DNA of 64,000 nucleotides from Mactra quadrangularis (Eukaryota; Mollusca; Bivalvia; Venerida; Mactridae): NCBI GenBank assembly GCA_025267735.1, contig CM046311.1, positions 28,749,399 through 28,813,398 of the forward strand, written 5' to 3'. The number at the start of each line of letters is the position of its first letter. Position 1 is the stretch's first letter. A program made the translations under genes and the position numbers. Of the stretch, positions 1-12,093 are shown in pieces. A model generated the notes under the pieces. The model did not search any database. It saw only the letters and a program-made list of their open reading frames with translations, and was not told the DNA's origin.

Positions 1-2275
1 TACTAAAACAGAAGATTTTATAAACAGCTAAACGGCGATTTCAAGCATGCGTTTCGGAAATGCTTCAACTTGTACTTATTGTTACAAATAGTGTTCATAT
101 ACGTGGGTAATATTGATCAGTATTGTTAGTACTATATACATGTATTTACATAGCATACAATCCTTGTGCTTTAGGAGTGCTCACCTTTAACAGAACATAT
201 TACTCATAGGATGCTAATTCAAACCAGTTTGTGCCTCCGTATACCTGTAAATTGAGCAATGCAAAACCGTCAAGCCAAAATTCCTACGACTTTTACCCAA
301 AGTGTTCTGAATATTTTGAAGCTGTAAGTGTCCGTACGACCATTTGGAAAAGTGTACCATTTCGAAACGACGATGAATGGTTATGTACGTTTTTCATGAC
401 TATGAATTATTTTTAAATTATGTTAATAGTATATCTTTGTAAAATTTTAATTTTTCTTAATCTTACTAGGGAGTGGAACTCTGCCTGGCTTGTGCGACTT
501 GACCGACTCGTACATTTATTTCTGCGGACAAATGGGAAATTTAAATAAGCTCATGCACTTACTCACTATTCTAAACATTAAAAAATCGAAGGTTACCAAC
601 TTTTTTAAGAACATTTAAAGAGACTAAAATTCTAAGGCCTATCAACTTTTAACTTTAAAATGAGTCCAATTGTAAAGGACGTTTTGAAATTACTCGGTTC
701 TATTAACTCTTCCCTGGATAATTTGTTGTAACCGCAGACGTCACGGTTAAACACTCGCTACATCGTCTGTCCTAAAAATATTTTGACTGACTGGTGAGAC
801 TCAGGATCAAATTTCCGACAATAAACCAAAATTAAATTTTATTTATTGAACTAAAATCTTCGTTAACCCGACTTCTTATTCCCAATGGATTTGTTAATTA
901 TTGGGACGGTATGTGATGTTTCTCGCGCGTGCTATAGAACCCGGATGTAAAATCACCCCGTTTAACAAAATGTGTGAAAATGCGCCTGAAATCTATAGAA
1001 GGATCCAAGAATACGAGGGACATATTTCACAGGGACGAACAGAAAACTGTCAAGTCTCGTCCAATATCACAGAGTTATCACTCTAACTGTGTGTAATGGT
1101 AAACGCCTATTCCATCGCTTCTTTACACGTTTTCGCGACCCTCGGGCAAAGATTTTACCCTTAACACAAAGAGACTCTTGTCTAGGCCTGATGGTTTTAC
1201 GGTTAAAATGTGTGAAAGATGCTAAGGGGTCGTACAAACCAGAACACTGTTTAACATAATCGCAACTTAAGTTTTATTTTCTTGATTTTATATTAAGACG
1301 TTTCTAAAATCACAACAGACGTTATGATAAGGTAACCCTGGTAAATTTAGGATCATTCGGAACTCCTCAAAGACCAGTTCAAGAGTAAAATAATCACTTT
1401 TATTGTTAGTTCTTCTGGGGTGATAGTGAAATACCCGGTAGAATACAGGGAACAACCTGACATGACTGTACTGGTGCTTGAAGCAACTCGTGTTAAGATT
1501 TTGGTCAATATTTTTGATATTTTAAAATTGCCTCTCGGATTCCCAAAATTGATATTGGTGATAAAAGGAATTTTTTACATTTACGGCAAATTAACTTGTA
1601 GATTGTGGGAAAATACAAAATAGTACATTGTTATTTATACCGTTACTAGTTTCTCTGGCTGCTTTTTTCCTTCATCGGTTTTACCGTACAGATAGGTTTT
1701 CGTCATAATATTTTGGTTATATAATTTCATATTTTATTTTAGAAAGTTTTTTTGAATTTTAAAATAATTGCCCTAATAATCAATCAAAAACTGTGTTTGA
1801 TTTATTCCTCATCCCCACAAGTTCAAGCCTGTCTGTGAATTTTGGTGTCAATGATTATGGTAAAAATGATTAATACATTGTAATACTCATAATAATAATA
1901 TACAGAAAATAGAAAAGGCAGATAACAAATTGTGCAGTTAAAAGAGATTAAGTTGACCTGAAGGTATACAGTCCCTAATATCACACGCAGTAAAATTACT
2001 TTTGTGAAAGTATTATAAAGCTTACAAAACATTATTTTTTCATTCATCATAATATTTTCACAATATGATTATCCAAAATAATAGACTTAAGTAATTGTCT
2101 CCCTTGCATATGAAAATAGAATAACTTTAAATGTGTCCATAAAAGTTGATATACCAAAAATATCTAACGTGGTAAAAAGTTAAGAAATACATGTACAATG
2201 TAAAAGCTAATAGAAATATTTCTAGAATTGCTCAGTTGCCATAAAACATTGTTTTTGATAGGGATCTTATATCTT
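1..2275. other. Intergenic, nothing recognised
   Basis: AT-rich sequence with only short open frames (at most 75 codons) in both strands. None has a recognisable motif, splice-site support or repeat relationship that I could see. I find no RNA gene, tandem array or clear inverted repeat here. Confidence 0.5.
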
Positions 2276-2720
2276 TAAGGCGGTCCCATACATTGGGGAC
2301 ACGGTACCTATACGGTATACTCGGTTATACACGGGTTGACTGGTACGAGTATTGGACTCCAACCGTGTATGTGAATTAGTTGGTACGAGTCAAACTCGAA
2401 TGTAGCACGAGCTTGTACGATTAAAGGACTTCATGTTCTGTTGTACTAACGTTCTCATACGGTCTTACACGGTCTCTCACGGTCTTGAACGATCGCTTAT
2501 ACGATTATACACGGACATGACATCCGTGCCACCTTTTTATAAGTATTAAAAAGCATTCACAGCTTTCACGGACACACTCGAATGGCCCGAGTGTAACTCG
2601 GATCAGAACAAGGTTGGTTCGGTTGTATGTACGGTTTACACGGGTAGCCAACTGTATAAGCCGTGTGTTCTGTGTGAGACAGGCTTGAGATTGAACTCTA
2701 TGTACGAGCAGTTGTGACAT
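2276..2720. repeat. Degenerate ACACGG/TACGAG-rich repeat tract
   Basis: This tract has a higher G+C content than its flanks and is built from loosely repeated short motifs such as TACACGG, TCACGGTC and GGTACGAG, with a local period of about 13 bases near 2455-2490. The 71-codon minus-strand open frame across 2505-2720 follows from this composition and is not called as a gene. It may be an old satellite-like or transposon-internal repeat. The boundaries are approximate. Confidence 0.35.
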
Positions 2721-5049
2721 TATAAAAGAAGACGATAATTTGTTGAAGACTCCAGGAATGATATATGGTAGGAAAACGTATTAACACATTGTAAATTATA
2801 CTTGAATTTTATATTATAAATTATCAAATAGCATAAAGGATTGGAAAGATGATGAAATATCACAGTTTTACTTAGAGGTATGGAAAGTCTTTGTCCATAT
2901 TTGTGAACATTCGTGTGTGCTGATAAATAAACCTCTTCTTGTCCTCTTTATTTTAGTTAAACAAACAGTAAATGCATTTGTTATAAATGACAAGTTATCA
3001 TATCTAGCATTATATTTTGTATAGGGGTGTAACAGTCAACCGATTAACCGGCTAGGAACTGTATCATAAATTCTGACTTTTTTAACAGGTTCTTTTTTCT
3101 CAGAACTGGTTTTTAGTAGTTAAGTGCCATACTGTTTGTCATTTCAGAATCTGAAATGTCTGGGTTTAAATCGGTGTAGAAGTCTATTTCCCATTCCTGG
3201 CTAATCAATTTTCTGGAAAAAAGAACATAGCTGATTCTCCCGAAGAAAAATATGCCTAGGCTTAACCCTGGAGAAAGATTTGCTGGGGAGTATGACGCCA
3301 GTACCAGTACATGTACTGTATCATTTCATTGGTACTGATACTGATACCAAAGGACATCATTGAACTCTGAAGAGTCAAGAATCAATTGACAGTATTAAAT
3401 GTTTTGTTGTCAATAATTAAGATAATTATGGTCATAATACGAATAACTCGAACACGGTACATGTACATGATTTCTTTGGTAAGTACACTCGAAAGCGAAG
3501 TGGGTGTGTTTTTTAAACATTTTTAAACAAAGTAGATAAATATGTAAAAGTTTAGATCGTTATTTCGATCGTTATTATGTGTTCTACTATTCAAAAGTCC
3601 TATTTATGTAAAGGTACCAAATTACTAATATGAAACGGCATGACATAGGTTTCGAATCAATCACCGATTCCGGTATCTGTACTCAGTACGTTATACAACC
3701 TTAGTCATGTTTTTTTATTTTGTTACGGCGCCGAGGACATAATAATAAGAGACGAATAAAATGCCATATAATAACGAAATAAATGTGGCATAATATTTCA
3801 GCTGTAGTTTTATAAATCCTTACAAAGTTAACATAGTTGGTACCAATCTGTGTTTGTTTCACTATGACATTACTTACAGTTGTCTATATTTTGTTGTACA
3901 CATAAAACAAAGGCACGAGTTTTAAAGTGCTTAGATAAAATAACAGGTATTTACATCAAAACGAGCGATTATGTTTTATTCTCCGAGAAATTATTAAATG
4001 CTACATATACTGACACACAAAATACAGTATTTTATTTCGATTCTACTTAGTAACATTGGAGTACCTTTAAAATTTATAAACGAGGGGATAAATAGTAACA
4101 GCCATGTATGTATTCAACATGAAACATAGATGACGTCACTTTAAATTTAGAGCAAAAACGTGCGTTGAATTTTTAGTTAAAGTGAAGATTTTGAAGAATT
4201 ACCTCAGTTTATTTCAGTGACAAAATAAACTCCTATCCTTAATTCCACTAAAGAAAACTAAACCTTATTTCCAACCACACAGATTCGTGGAATTTTACAA
4301 CACGATTTTAAATGGTCTATTTCACTCCGTGTATAACCACGAAATAGATAGACCAAACGTAAATCATACAAAATTTCGACTCTTTTGATTATGAACGTAC
4401 AATTAATCAGAATTTAATTAATTAGGGGCGGCTATGCTATTGTATAGCTTTCAATAGAGGCAATAAGCTAGGTTGCATTTATCTAATTTCGAATCTATTT
4501 TCTGTACTATGCATTTGACCCACGAGTATCTAATTGAATTGGTTTTATTAAATATTCTCCTCCCAATTCGACCCATGATTAAGAAAAATTAGATATTAAG
4601 TCGTCAGCGTTTAGTCGTCATATTTGTTACGATTTCACTCCGAGCCGTTCATCTTCATTCTGACTCTACAATAAATGAAAATTGGGCAAACTACAGCTTC
4701 ACTCACACAAGTGTTCGAATATTTCAATATTCTGGAAGTTAATTAGAGATGAGATGTATAGCAAGCGGGAAAATGACTTGAGAAAGAATAAAACATCCCA
4801 CGCTTCTGTAACAATGCTAGTTGTAACCGAAACTATCTGTGCAATTTATATGTTTTTACCGATTATATATTACTTTTTTATTGATTGTCTGCCCGCCATA
4901 TTGTTGTGACTACACCGTGACACGGAAAATCGGCACCGTTTCATGTACAAGACAGTGGGTATATTCGACATTACAAAATATTTCTTGTTTTTAACGCAAT
5001 TTATTGTGATTCAGTAGACAAATTTCGCCAAGGAAGGTTGTAATTATAA
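2721..5049. other. Intergenic, nothing recognised
   Basis: AT-rich intergenic DNA. The 75-codon open frame at 4682-4909 has no recognisable domain. I see no tandem array or strong inverted repeat. Confidence 0.4.
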
Positions 5050-5135
5050 GGATTGAAATCATAGAAACCGGCGCGTATGCAAGTTAGATACCAGCAAAAT
5101 GACATTTATTTTCGATGAAAGACAGTTTCAACAAT
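5050..5135 (+). repeat. Short hairpin repeat, copy 1
   Basis: This segment shares the core ATGACATTTATTTTCGATGA and flanking bases with 43245-43334. Its left end (GGATTGAAATCATAGAAAC) is the reverse complement of the right end of that second copy. Together they indicate a roughly 90-bp element with inverted ends, whose right end has decayed in this copy. Confidence 0.5.
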
Positions 5136-5571
5136 TCCAATATATAGTATATTGATCATTAAAATATAGAATTAAAAACTTGCTATAGAGTCCATTCAGT
5201 GTTGCTCATTTTTTTTTGAGTGGGCATGAGCCGGCTTCTCCTGATTAGAACCAAATACCTACCTGTTCCTCCTTTTTATACTGTTCGTACACAGGAAGGT
5301 TGTACTTGTGTCAATACATGTTTCAATACATGTCTATGAATCAATATCTCGAAACTGACAATCATTAAACAAGCATCACCGTTGCGAGGGAGTCTTCATT
5401 GAAAATATTCCACGAAAGTAGGGGCACTATTATTGAATTGTTTTGCGGTGTCATTTGTGGCTCCTTTTTAAATAACCTAATTCATAAAATTTCCAAACAG
5501 GCATAACTAAACAAAAAAATAACATATCTTGCACGTATATACTTGAGTGTTTTAAATGACCTTTGATATAT

Positions 5572-5840
5572 TTATACTGGGTTCAACTCCGTGTATATTC
5601 TATAAAGCTTATTATCACTATAACCAATACTTACCCACCCTTCCATAAGGCCGAGAACGTCCCCATATTCCCGGTTAAATGAGAAAAATCATTTTATAAA
5701 TAGCAGTTGATAATATCACCTCTATAATCAGTTTTACCCACGATTCTCAGCGTCTCCGTACAAAGGTCAGTTAGACCGTTTGTGTACAGAATGGAGGAAA
5801 CTTGACATTATTGTCAGTCCAGGATAGATCTACTAACACA
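5572..5840 (-). mobile_element. Degenerate tRNA-derived SINE (family 1)
   Basis: Read on the minus strand this shows the body landmarks of the better-preserved copy at 15994-16281: a TGACAATAATGTC-type hairpin, a TGGAAGGGT-type segment, and a tail close to a GTGTTGACACGGCGTTAAAC consensus. The tRNA-like head is missing or unrecognisable, and extra AT-rich bases interrupt the body around 5680-5790. Boundaries are approximate. Confidence 0.5.
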
Positions 5841-6536
5841 ACAGGTAAGTATTCTTAAATTTTTTGTGATGGTAAAATCTGAAGAAAGATTAATAAGTGA
5901 ACTGTCCACTTAATATACAGTAAAGTTCCGCTTTAAACCATCTTGGTAATATGCAAAACCATGTGTATTTTTTTAAATTTTCAAGTCTCAAATGCATAGT
6001 TTGAAAAAAAAATCCATTTTTTCTAACAATTACCCTATTAAGGCCATCGGTTTTGATGATCATAATTGTGAAAAAAAACTAGTTTAAAAAGGAATAAAGC
6101 AAAATTTAACAAATAAACAAGTACCTGTATGAAATTTATGATCGTTGTGACTCTAGATATCTCATAATTATACATAAACAAAACACAGCAGACACATATA
6201 CAATGGTATTTAAATCATATATTAAAGTACAGAGTATATAAATATATATATCTAATGATTTATAATAATGTAATAAAATAGTAATGCAATTTTAATTATC
6301 ATTTTTTAAAGGTCAGAAATCGAGACATACTTTACACTCCGAGCTTACTGAGCACATATTTTGATTGTTTATAATGTTTCAAAGGCGACCGGCACTATTC
6401 TGAGACTGTTCTGAGACTTTATATATTTACATGTATAGTGTCCTCGACTCTGAACAGTGCCGACAGTCTATGTGATGATTTATGTTAAATTTCTGTTGGC
6501 AAATAATTAATTATGTATTAATTAATTAGGGATTTT
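5841..6536. other. Intergenic, nothing recognised
   Basis: AT-rich sequence including a TA-rich run near 6230-6250. No gene or repeat relationship was seen. Confidence 0.4.
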
Positions 6537-6650
6537 GTCAGTTATCTTCCCCAGATAAAATCTGAAGAAATCCAATGGGTAAGTAGGTACTTACAGTTGG
6601 AATCCTCGGATTTTATCATTGAAGTCCTATGTAAGGATAACATCTTAATG
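6537..6650 (+). repeat. Small hairpin repeat, copy 1
   Basis: The segment contains an inverted pair, GATAAAATCTGAAG near 6554 and CTCGGATTTTATC near 6606. An inverted second copy lies at about 32990-33100 and shares the CAGTTATCTT end, the AAGTAGGT centre and the CATTGAAGT(C/T)CTATGTAA segment. This looks like a short non-autonomous inverted-repeat element. Confidence 0.55.
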
Positions 6651-7312
6651 AAGATATTCACAGACGTAGTGAAATTTAGGTAGTTCTTTTCTCTAAAAAT
6701 ACTTAGCTTGAATTTCAAACAAATTAAATGGTGTACAAAAAAGATATTTATTTTGCTTCTCAAATTAACATTTGGAACATAAAAATCGTACAAACTCCTA
6801 ACTTCGCTGCAACTTTCAACGATTATCCATGTATATTAAAATCTAACATAAATATTTCCATAGATTCTTTACAATGTGGTCATCAGAGAGTTAGACTAGT
6901 AAAGTTTAATTTATATATTCGTATATTATTCATCACCTTGTAAATTATATACAAGGAAATGGGAGTTTATAAACAATAACTTCAAACGTTTTATAACTAC
7001 TAGTACTGAAATTAACAGTATGTCTCTGAAAATATATTGAGAATATAAACTATTGGTAATTTAATGTAAACTTGCCAATATGTAATTAAATAAAAAAAAA
7101 ACACTTTTTAAAAAAGATATTCGGCACTATGCAGGGTTAATTTTGTTTGAAGTATAGTCATATTGGCTGTTCAGTCATACCGACAGGAGCGTACCACGAC
7201 GGATATTTTATAATTAATTAACATAGTGAGTCTCCAATAATACACAGAACAAATAGTCGGCAACTATTGTCCGTGCTACGCACCTGTTAATCACAAATAA
7301 CACTTAGTATAG

Positions 7313-7447
7313 TTCGTTTTTTCTCAACTGTCAAAACATGAATAATTTCACGGTGACTAAACGCTCTTTGTCTAACACTCGTTATATTGAGATAGTGTAT
7401 AATCATTCAAGGTGAAATTATTCTAACTTTGACAGTTGAGAAAAAAT
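7313..7447 (+). mobile_element. Small MITE-like foldback, copy 1
   Basis: The terminal inverted repeat is TTTTTTCTCAACTGTCAAA on the left and TTTGACAGTTGAGAAAAAA on the right. Inside it lie further inverted segments (AATAATTTCACGGTGA / GGTGAAATTATTC). A second copy in the opposite orientation is at 43868-43998. Two copies with the same ends but different centres support a short mobile element. It has no coding capacity. Confidence 0.7.
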
Positions 7448-8519
7448 GATCTATACCATATTTTTTTCCATTTTTTACCGAAGAGAATTTCATTTGACAA
7501 ACAAGTAGGGCTAATTGTATTGATTCAAAAATAGGTCAAACGCGTGCTTAGACAGCCGCGCCGAAAAAAATGAAATGAGAAATCATAAAAGCAGTCTAAA
7601 TTGATTTATATCATTTCGAACATGTTTTCTACATAAAATCACCGTCATTTACAGCTGTACATGTACATGTATGTCATTTTGCACTTAAATATCATTCTCA
7701 GAACACTGCTTTATTGCTGCTATTTTACAATTATAGAGTTTTAGAAAAGTTTATATTAAAGTTGAAATCCGTGAACGAGTAGCTTTATACAGCATCACCT
7801 CCAGACAATATGAGAATTTTTATCAGAAATTATGGAACACTTATTAGAACTCAGCTGTACTAGCGGAATACAGTGATGATATTAAAAGGGCGAACGATTT
7901 TAATCTGCAACGATGTGATATTCGTTCTGTCATAATACAGCAGTCGTGTTTGACAAGTGGTCCACGGGGAGTTAGGTTTAATTCATCAAAAACATCTCAG
8001 GGAGATTCTGGATAGTGTATCGTCGTGGCAATGACAATGCTAGCCATGATTAATTCATGCCAAATTACTTTCGATTTTTATACCGTCTCTGTTTTGGAAA
8101 CCTCCCAGTGATACTCGGCTATAGAAGTTTCGACTATTAATGTACCTCATTCCGAGAACTAGATCTCAACCTTTTCAATTCTTTCTTTTAAAGTTTCTAG
8201 TTTTAATGGTCTTGTTTTTTTCCTGGAAATATTTCTGACTGGAGTTAATGTACCTATACAGTTATTGTTATATTGTACGCGAAGCAACAAACTGTGTTCC
8301 TGCTTTTAAGTTATATTTGATGTATTAATGTACTTACGGTTTAATGCACAATATTGAATATGTTTTAAGTTAAGCAAAATTTTAATACGCAAGCTTTGAC
8401 CATGCTGTGGCTTTAATGTATATTTCAAGCATGTGAAATTGTATTTGGTTCAGGTCCGTGGCGTAGCCTGGTTCTCCACGTTTACTCGATATTACAGTAA
8501 GGGACAGATAATTCAGGCT
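7448..8519. other. Intergenic, nothing recognised
   Basis: AT-rich sequence without a convincing gene, tandem array or inverted repeat. Confidence 0.4.
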
Positions 8520-8765
8520 AGTTTATGGCGCAGTAGGCTACCGGCAGATTCTGTGATCTTGTGTTCCCAAGGTAGCGGATTCTCGAGTCTCGCACAGCCT
8601 GGGTACATATACACACTATTCCATTAAAATTCGACAATAATGTCGATTTTTTTCCTTTTTAAGGAGAAATTGGCGCTCTTTATAGATGAATAGGCGGATA
8701 CTGGTAAAAGATAAGTGTCCAGAAAGACTGGTTAGTTGAGTCGGACGTCATAAATAACCTAACAA
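8520..8765 (+). mobile_element. Degenerate tRNA-derived SINE (family 1)
   Basis: In plus orientation it shows a decayed tRNA-like head (TATGGCGCAGTAGGCTACCG as an A-box relic, then GATTCTCGAGTCTCG as a B-box relic). The family body follows: TTCGACAATAATGTCGATTT, a GGCGGATACTGGTAAAAGA segment, GTGTCCAGAAAGACTGGTTAG and AATAACCTAA. It is much more diverged than the copy at 15994-16281. Confidence 0.65.
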
Positions 8766-9432
8766 CATAAGTTGGTATACTTAAACAATTACATACAGTT
8801 GTAATCTAAAACAAGATTATTGAAATAATACACGTAAATATGATATAGATTATGTCCATAAATACATAAACCATATACACCAGGACAATAACTACAACTT
8901 AAGAAAATATACGATGTACAGCGCCACCCTCCAAAAAAGATATAACAAAAATTATTTGACATAAACTTATCATGTATACCGCAAACTTGTAATTTTAGGC
9001 CTTCTATAATTAAAACTTTTTCACGTGACATAGTTTTGAAATACATGTTGATTAACTGATAAATACTGATTTTGCTCGGCTAATTATTTGTCTCTTTTTT
9101 GTTGGTATATGTGAATCGGTTTATCCTGAAAACAGGTATTTGTCCATAAGCTTTCGGAGGGTACTGTATATTACATGTAATATAATATTGCTTGTTTCAC
9201 AGAAGTTAGTACAATAATATTCGGTCCATTAGAATTGATATCAATATTTCTAATATCATAGAACCCTATCACTCTAGGGAGACAAAACTTTTCTGTACCA
9301 TTAACTCTTATATATCTGGATATCCTTATTAGAACCAAATTTTGTCCTCTCGTTATATGATCAATGTTACATGTTCTGATGGTGTCACATGACGTTATAG
9401 TAACACAACGTGATGTAGTTAATACACCTCGC
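8766..9432. other. Intergenic, nothing recognised
   Basis: AT-rich, with two minus-strand open frames of 85 and 87 codons. Neither has a recognisable motif or splice evidence. Confidence 0.4.
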
Positions 9433-9560
9433 AAAAAATGAATGTTCTGTTCTGTTTTGTCCTGTTTTGTTCTGTTCTGTTCTGTTTTGTCCTGTTTTGT
9501 TCTGTTCTGTTCTGTTCTGTTTTGTTCTGCTCTGTTCTGCTCTGCTCTGTTATGATCTGC
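9433..9560 (+). repeat. TTCTG pentanucleotide microsatellite
   Basis: A long run of TTCTG units with interspersed TTTTG and TCCTG variants. A degenerate TTCTG-like stretch reappears just beyond the 27-bp array, at about 9958-10018, as if the array arose inside or beside an older microsatellite. Confidence 0.9.
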
Positions 9561-9574
9561 TCTGTTTAGTAATG

Positions 9575-9955
9575 TAGTATATATTGATCTGCTGTTTGGT
9601 AATGTAGTATATACTGTTATATTTAGTAATGCAGTATATACTGTTATACTGTTTAGTAATGTAGTATATACTGTTATATTTAGTAATGTAGTATATACTG
9701 TTATACTGTTTAGTAATGTAGTATATACTGTTATATTTAGTAATGTAGTATATACTGTTATATTTAGTAATGTAGTATATACTGTTATATTTAGTAATGC
9801 AGTATATACTGTTATGTTTAGTAATGCAGTATATACTGTTATATTTAGTAATGCAGTATATACTGTTATATTTAGTAATGTAGTATATACTGTTATATTT
9901 AGTAATGTAGTATATACTGTTATATTTAGTAATGTAGTATATACTGTTATGTTTA
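9575..9955 (+). repeat. 27-bp minisatellite with palindromic core
   Basis: About 14 tandem copies of a 27-bp unit containing TAGTAATG and the palindromic core AGTATATACT, with a few longer variants that carry an extra TACTG. Because 27 is a multiple of three the array is open in several frames. On the minus strand it reads as repeats of YNSIYYITK, which should not be mistaken for a protein. Confidence 0.92.
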
Positions 9956-10018
9956 GTTCGATTTCGTTCGTTCTTTTCAGTTTTGTTCTCTTTGGCTATG
10001 TTCTGTTCCGTTCTCTTC

Positions 10019-10804
10019 AAAATCAAATCCATGGTTGCAAATGGAAGCAATAAATGTTGATTAATTAACAAGCGATAACACCCCTTATATATTCTGACCG
10101 TAATTCCATAAACATTTTGAATACACCTTTGCAAATATCTTGGTGTTTTAGCAACGAATTTAAATATCAAAGATGAACATACTTTGATTTATTCATAAGA
10201 GGTAGACGTTTACATATTTTCAAAACCTGACACGGTGATTAGTTAAGAAATACCTTGAGTGAAGGTAAATATTAGTATCCACTGACGTTATCCGTTTGAA
10301 ATAAAATAAATTAGTGTTAGGTATACCACTGATAAGCAAATCTTCAATGATCTTATAACCTTTTTATACCTAGGTGACTTTCTGTAAATGTAGTAGCCCT
10401 TCTCTGGTCTAATTAATACACAACGGTACTTATATGGTAAATATAATGATAAAGCCCCAATCCTGTGACCTGTGAACGTTCAGTGCATTAGCCTGTGAAT
10501 ATCTAATTAATTGGGAATGGTTGAGGAGCTCCTCTTTAGTCATTTGCCTTGTCAATTAATTAGAACCTACATTCTGAACAAAGAAAAGTCATCACCTACT
10601 AACCACAACCAAACCTTAAATTATGTATGTACCGACAGATATATTAGCATAGACAATCACTGAGGAGTTCCAAATGTTTTTGTCCGCTATTTTAACAGTT
10701 ATTGTATATTTTTTATAAAAAATATCTTTTTATATCAAAGGGCGGTTATAACTGGCTCTCAATGAATGTTTGATATTAGTAAAAGTTTTAAACTTTTCAA
10801 TATT
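10019..10804. other. Intergenic, nothing recognised
   Basis: AT-rich sequence between the 27-bp array and the first copy of the GGCGGCGCC repeat family. No gene or repeat was recognised. Confidence 0.4.
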
Positions 10805-10809
10805 TTTCT

Positions 10810-11280
10810 TTGTCTGGTTCCTAGTCGTATTATGACGGGTAAAATACGCCAGGCAAAGCAAAATAATGGCGGCGCCCAATTTATCGTACAAGGTATCAGA
10901 TAATTCTGTTTTCAAATAACATTTCTCAATATATTGACTTAATTTAAAGGAATTTGTACAAGAATTATAGTGGATATCTTATTCTTAGTCGTTGGGTTAC
11001 ATTTATGCTTAATAAAGAAATTCTAACGAGAAACAGTAATTGTCCGAATCTTGACTACTTTGCAGAAATGGTATTTGGTTAATAGTTCGATAAATTCAAG
11101 AGCAAAGAGAAAGGTCAAGTTCGAATGACCAATAAGGTATCAAACTGCTACCTAATTAACCATCGACATTAAATATCCGTACAAAATAAAGAGAAAATAT
11201 GATAAAATTATGTAACCTGGTGGGCGCCGCCATTATTGTGCTTTGCATGACCCATTAACGATGGTGATAAAGGGAATTCA
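10810..11280 (+). mobile_element. GGCGGCGCC-ended repeat, copy A
   Basis: The left end begins TTTGTCTGGTTCCTAGTCGT and carries GGCAAAGCAAAATAATGGCG. The right end carries the near-inverse CGCCGCCATTATTGTGCTTTG, followed by GCATGACCCATTAACGATGG. The same left end, internal GGTTACATTTATGCTTAATA segment and right end recur in copy B (11589-20610, interrupted) and copy C (50127-52310, interrupted). Copy A, at about 470 bp, is the only uninterrupted one. No coding capacity is seen, so it is probably a non-autonomous DNA transposon. Confidence 0.7.
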
Positions 11281-11588
11281 GACTATGTTGTTTGTTATTC
11301 TGAGTTAGGAATAACTCACAAACTAGGTCTTCGTGTGTACAGTATGCGACAAAGAATGTGTTTGTCTAAAATATACCTCCACAACAATCGAATACGTTGT
11401 TCAGTTCATCTTCTTACTTCGTGCACAAACCATTAGCATCCTAGAAAGACGGAGGCAAACTCCCCACAGCGGTTACGTCACGAATACCCGCAGCGATTAT
11501 TTCCTTTTAAAGAATGAAGAGGCACTTCAATCTTTAAAAAGAAATAATAGATGCGGGTATTTTGGGACGGAGAGTAAGTATTTATAAG

Positions 11589-12093
11589 CGCCTTTTGTCT
11601 GGTTCTCAGTCTTACTTTGCCGGGTGAAAATACGTAAGGCAAAGCAGAATAATGTCTGTCCCAATGTAATTACATTTTATAGTCTAAGTTTCATGCTTAC
11701 GCATGTTCACCGACTTTACAGCAATTACCCCTGGTCACTGGGCTACTGGTATCTATCTATCAATCTCCCTGGGGAGTCTTTTTACTCCGCTTATTAGTGC
11801 AGCCGACAAATTGGCGCAGCGGAATTATACCACCCTCGCAGGTACCCATTTACACCTGGGTGGAGTGAAGCAATCGCAGGTAAATTTCTTGCTCAAGGAA
11901 ATTAGCAGTGCCCCTGGTGGGATTCGAACCCAGGACCTCTCGATCCCTAAGCGCGCGTCCTACCACTGGACCACTGCTCCTACATGTATTGTACAAGATA
12001 TGGGATATTCATGTTATCAAGTAAAAATTTCTCGCAAGAAGGCTTAAATCAAATGATCTTAGTATAAAAACGACAGTCGATACCTTTTATTAA
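11589..12093 (+). mobile_element. GGCGGCGCC-ended repeat, copy B, left part
   Basis: The left end (TTTGTCTGGTTCTCAGTC, then GGCAAAGCAGAATAATG) matches copy A. A family-2 SINE (about 11741-11985) interrupts it, and the 8.2-kb foldback element then splits it at 12093/12094. The right part resumes at 20286. The last 11 bases, 12083-12093, are one copy of the foldback element's target duplication. Confidence 0.7.
11741..11985 (-). mobile_element. tRNA-derived SINE (family 2)
   Basis: On the minus strand the head resembles a tRNA: an A-box-like TGGTCCAGTGGTAGGACG, then a B-box GGTTCGAATCC ending in CCACCA. The non-tRNA body follows with CTTGAGCAAGAAATTTACC, an ACCTGGGTGTAAATGG-like segment and GGAGATTGATAGATAGATA. 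A diverged full-length copy lies at 58590-58822 and a fragment at 33165-33255. The body rules out a functional tRNA gene. Confidence 0.8.

Noticed and set aside
9575..9955. CRISPR-like array
   Set aside because: The units are directly adjacent with no unique spacers, and this is an animal genome.
9550..10170. 206-codon minus-strand open frame of YNSIYYITK repeats
   Set aside because: Produced by the 27-bp tandem array; no non-repeat domain is present.
11920..11985. Minus-strand tRNA gene
   Set aside because: The tRNA-like part continues into a SINE body also found at 58590-58822.
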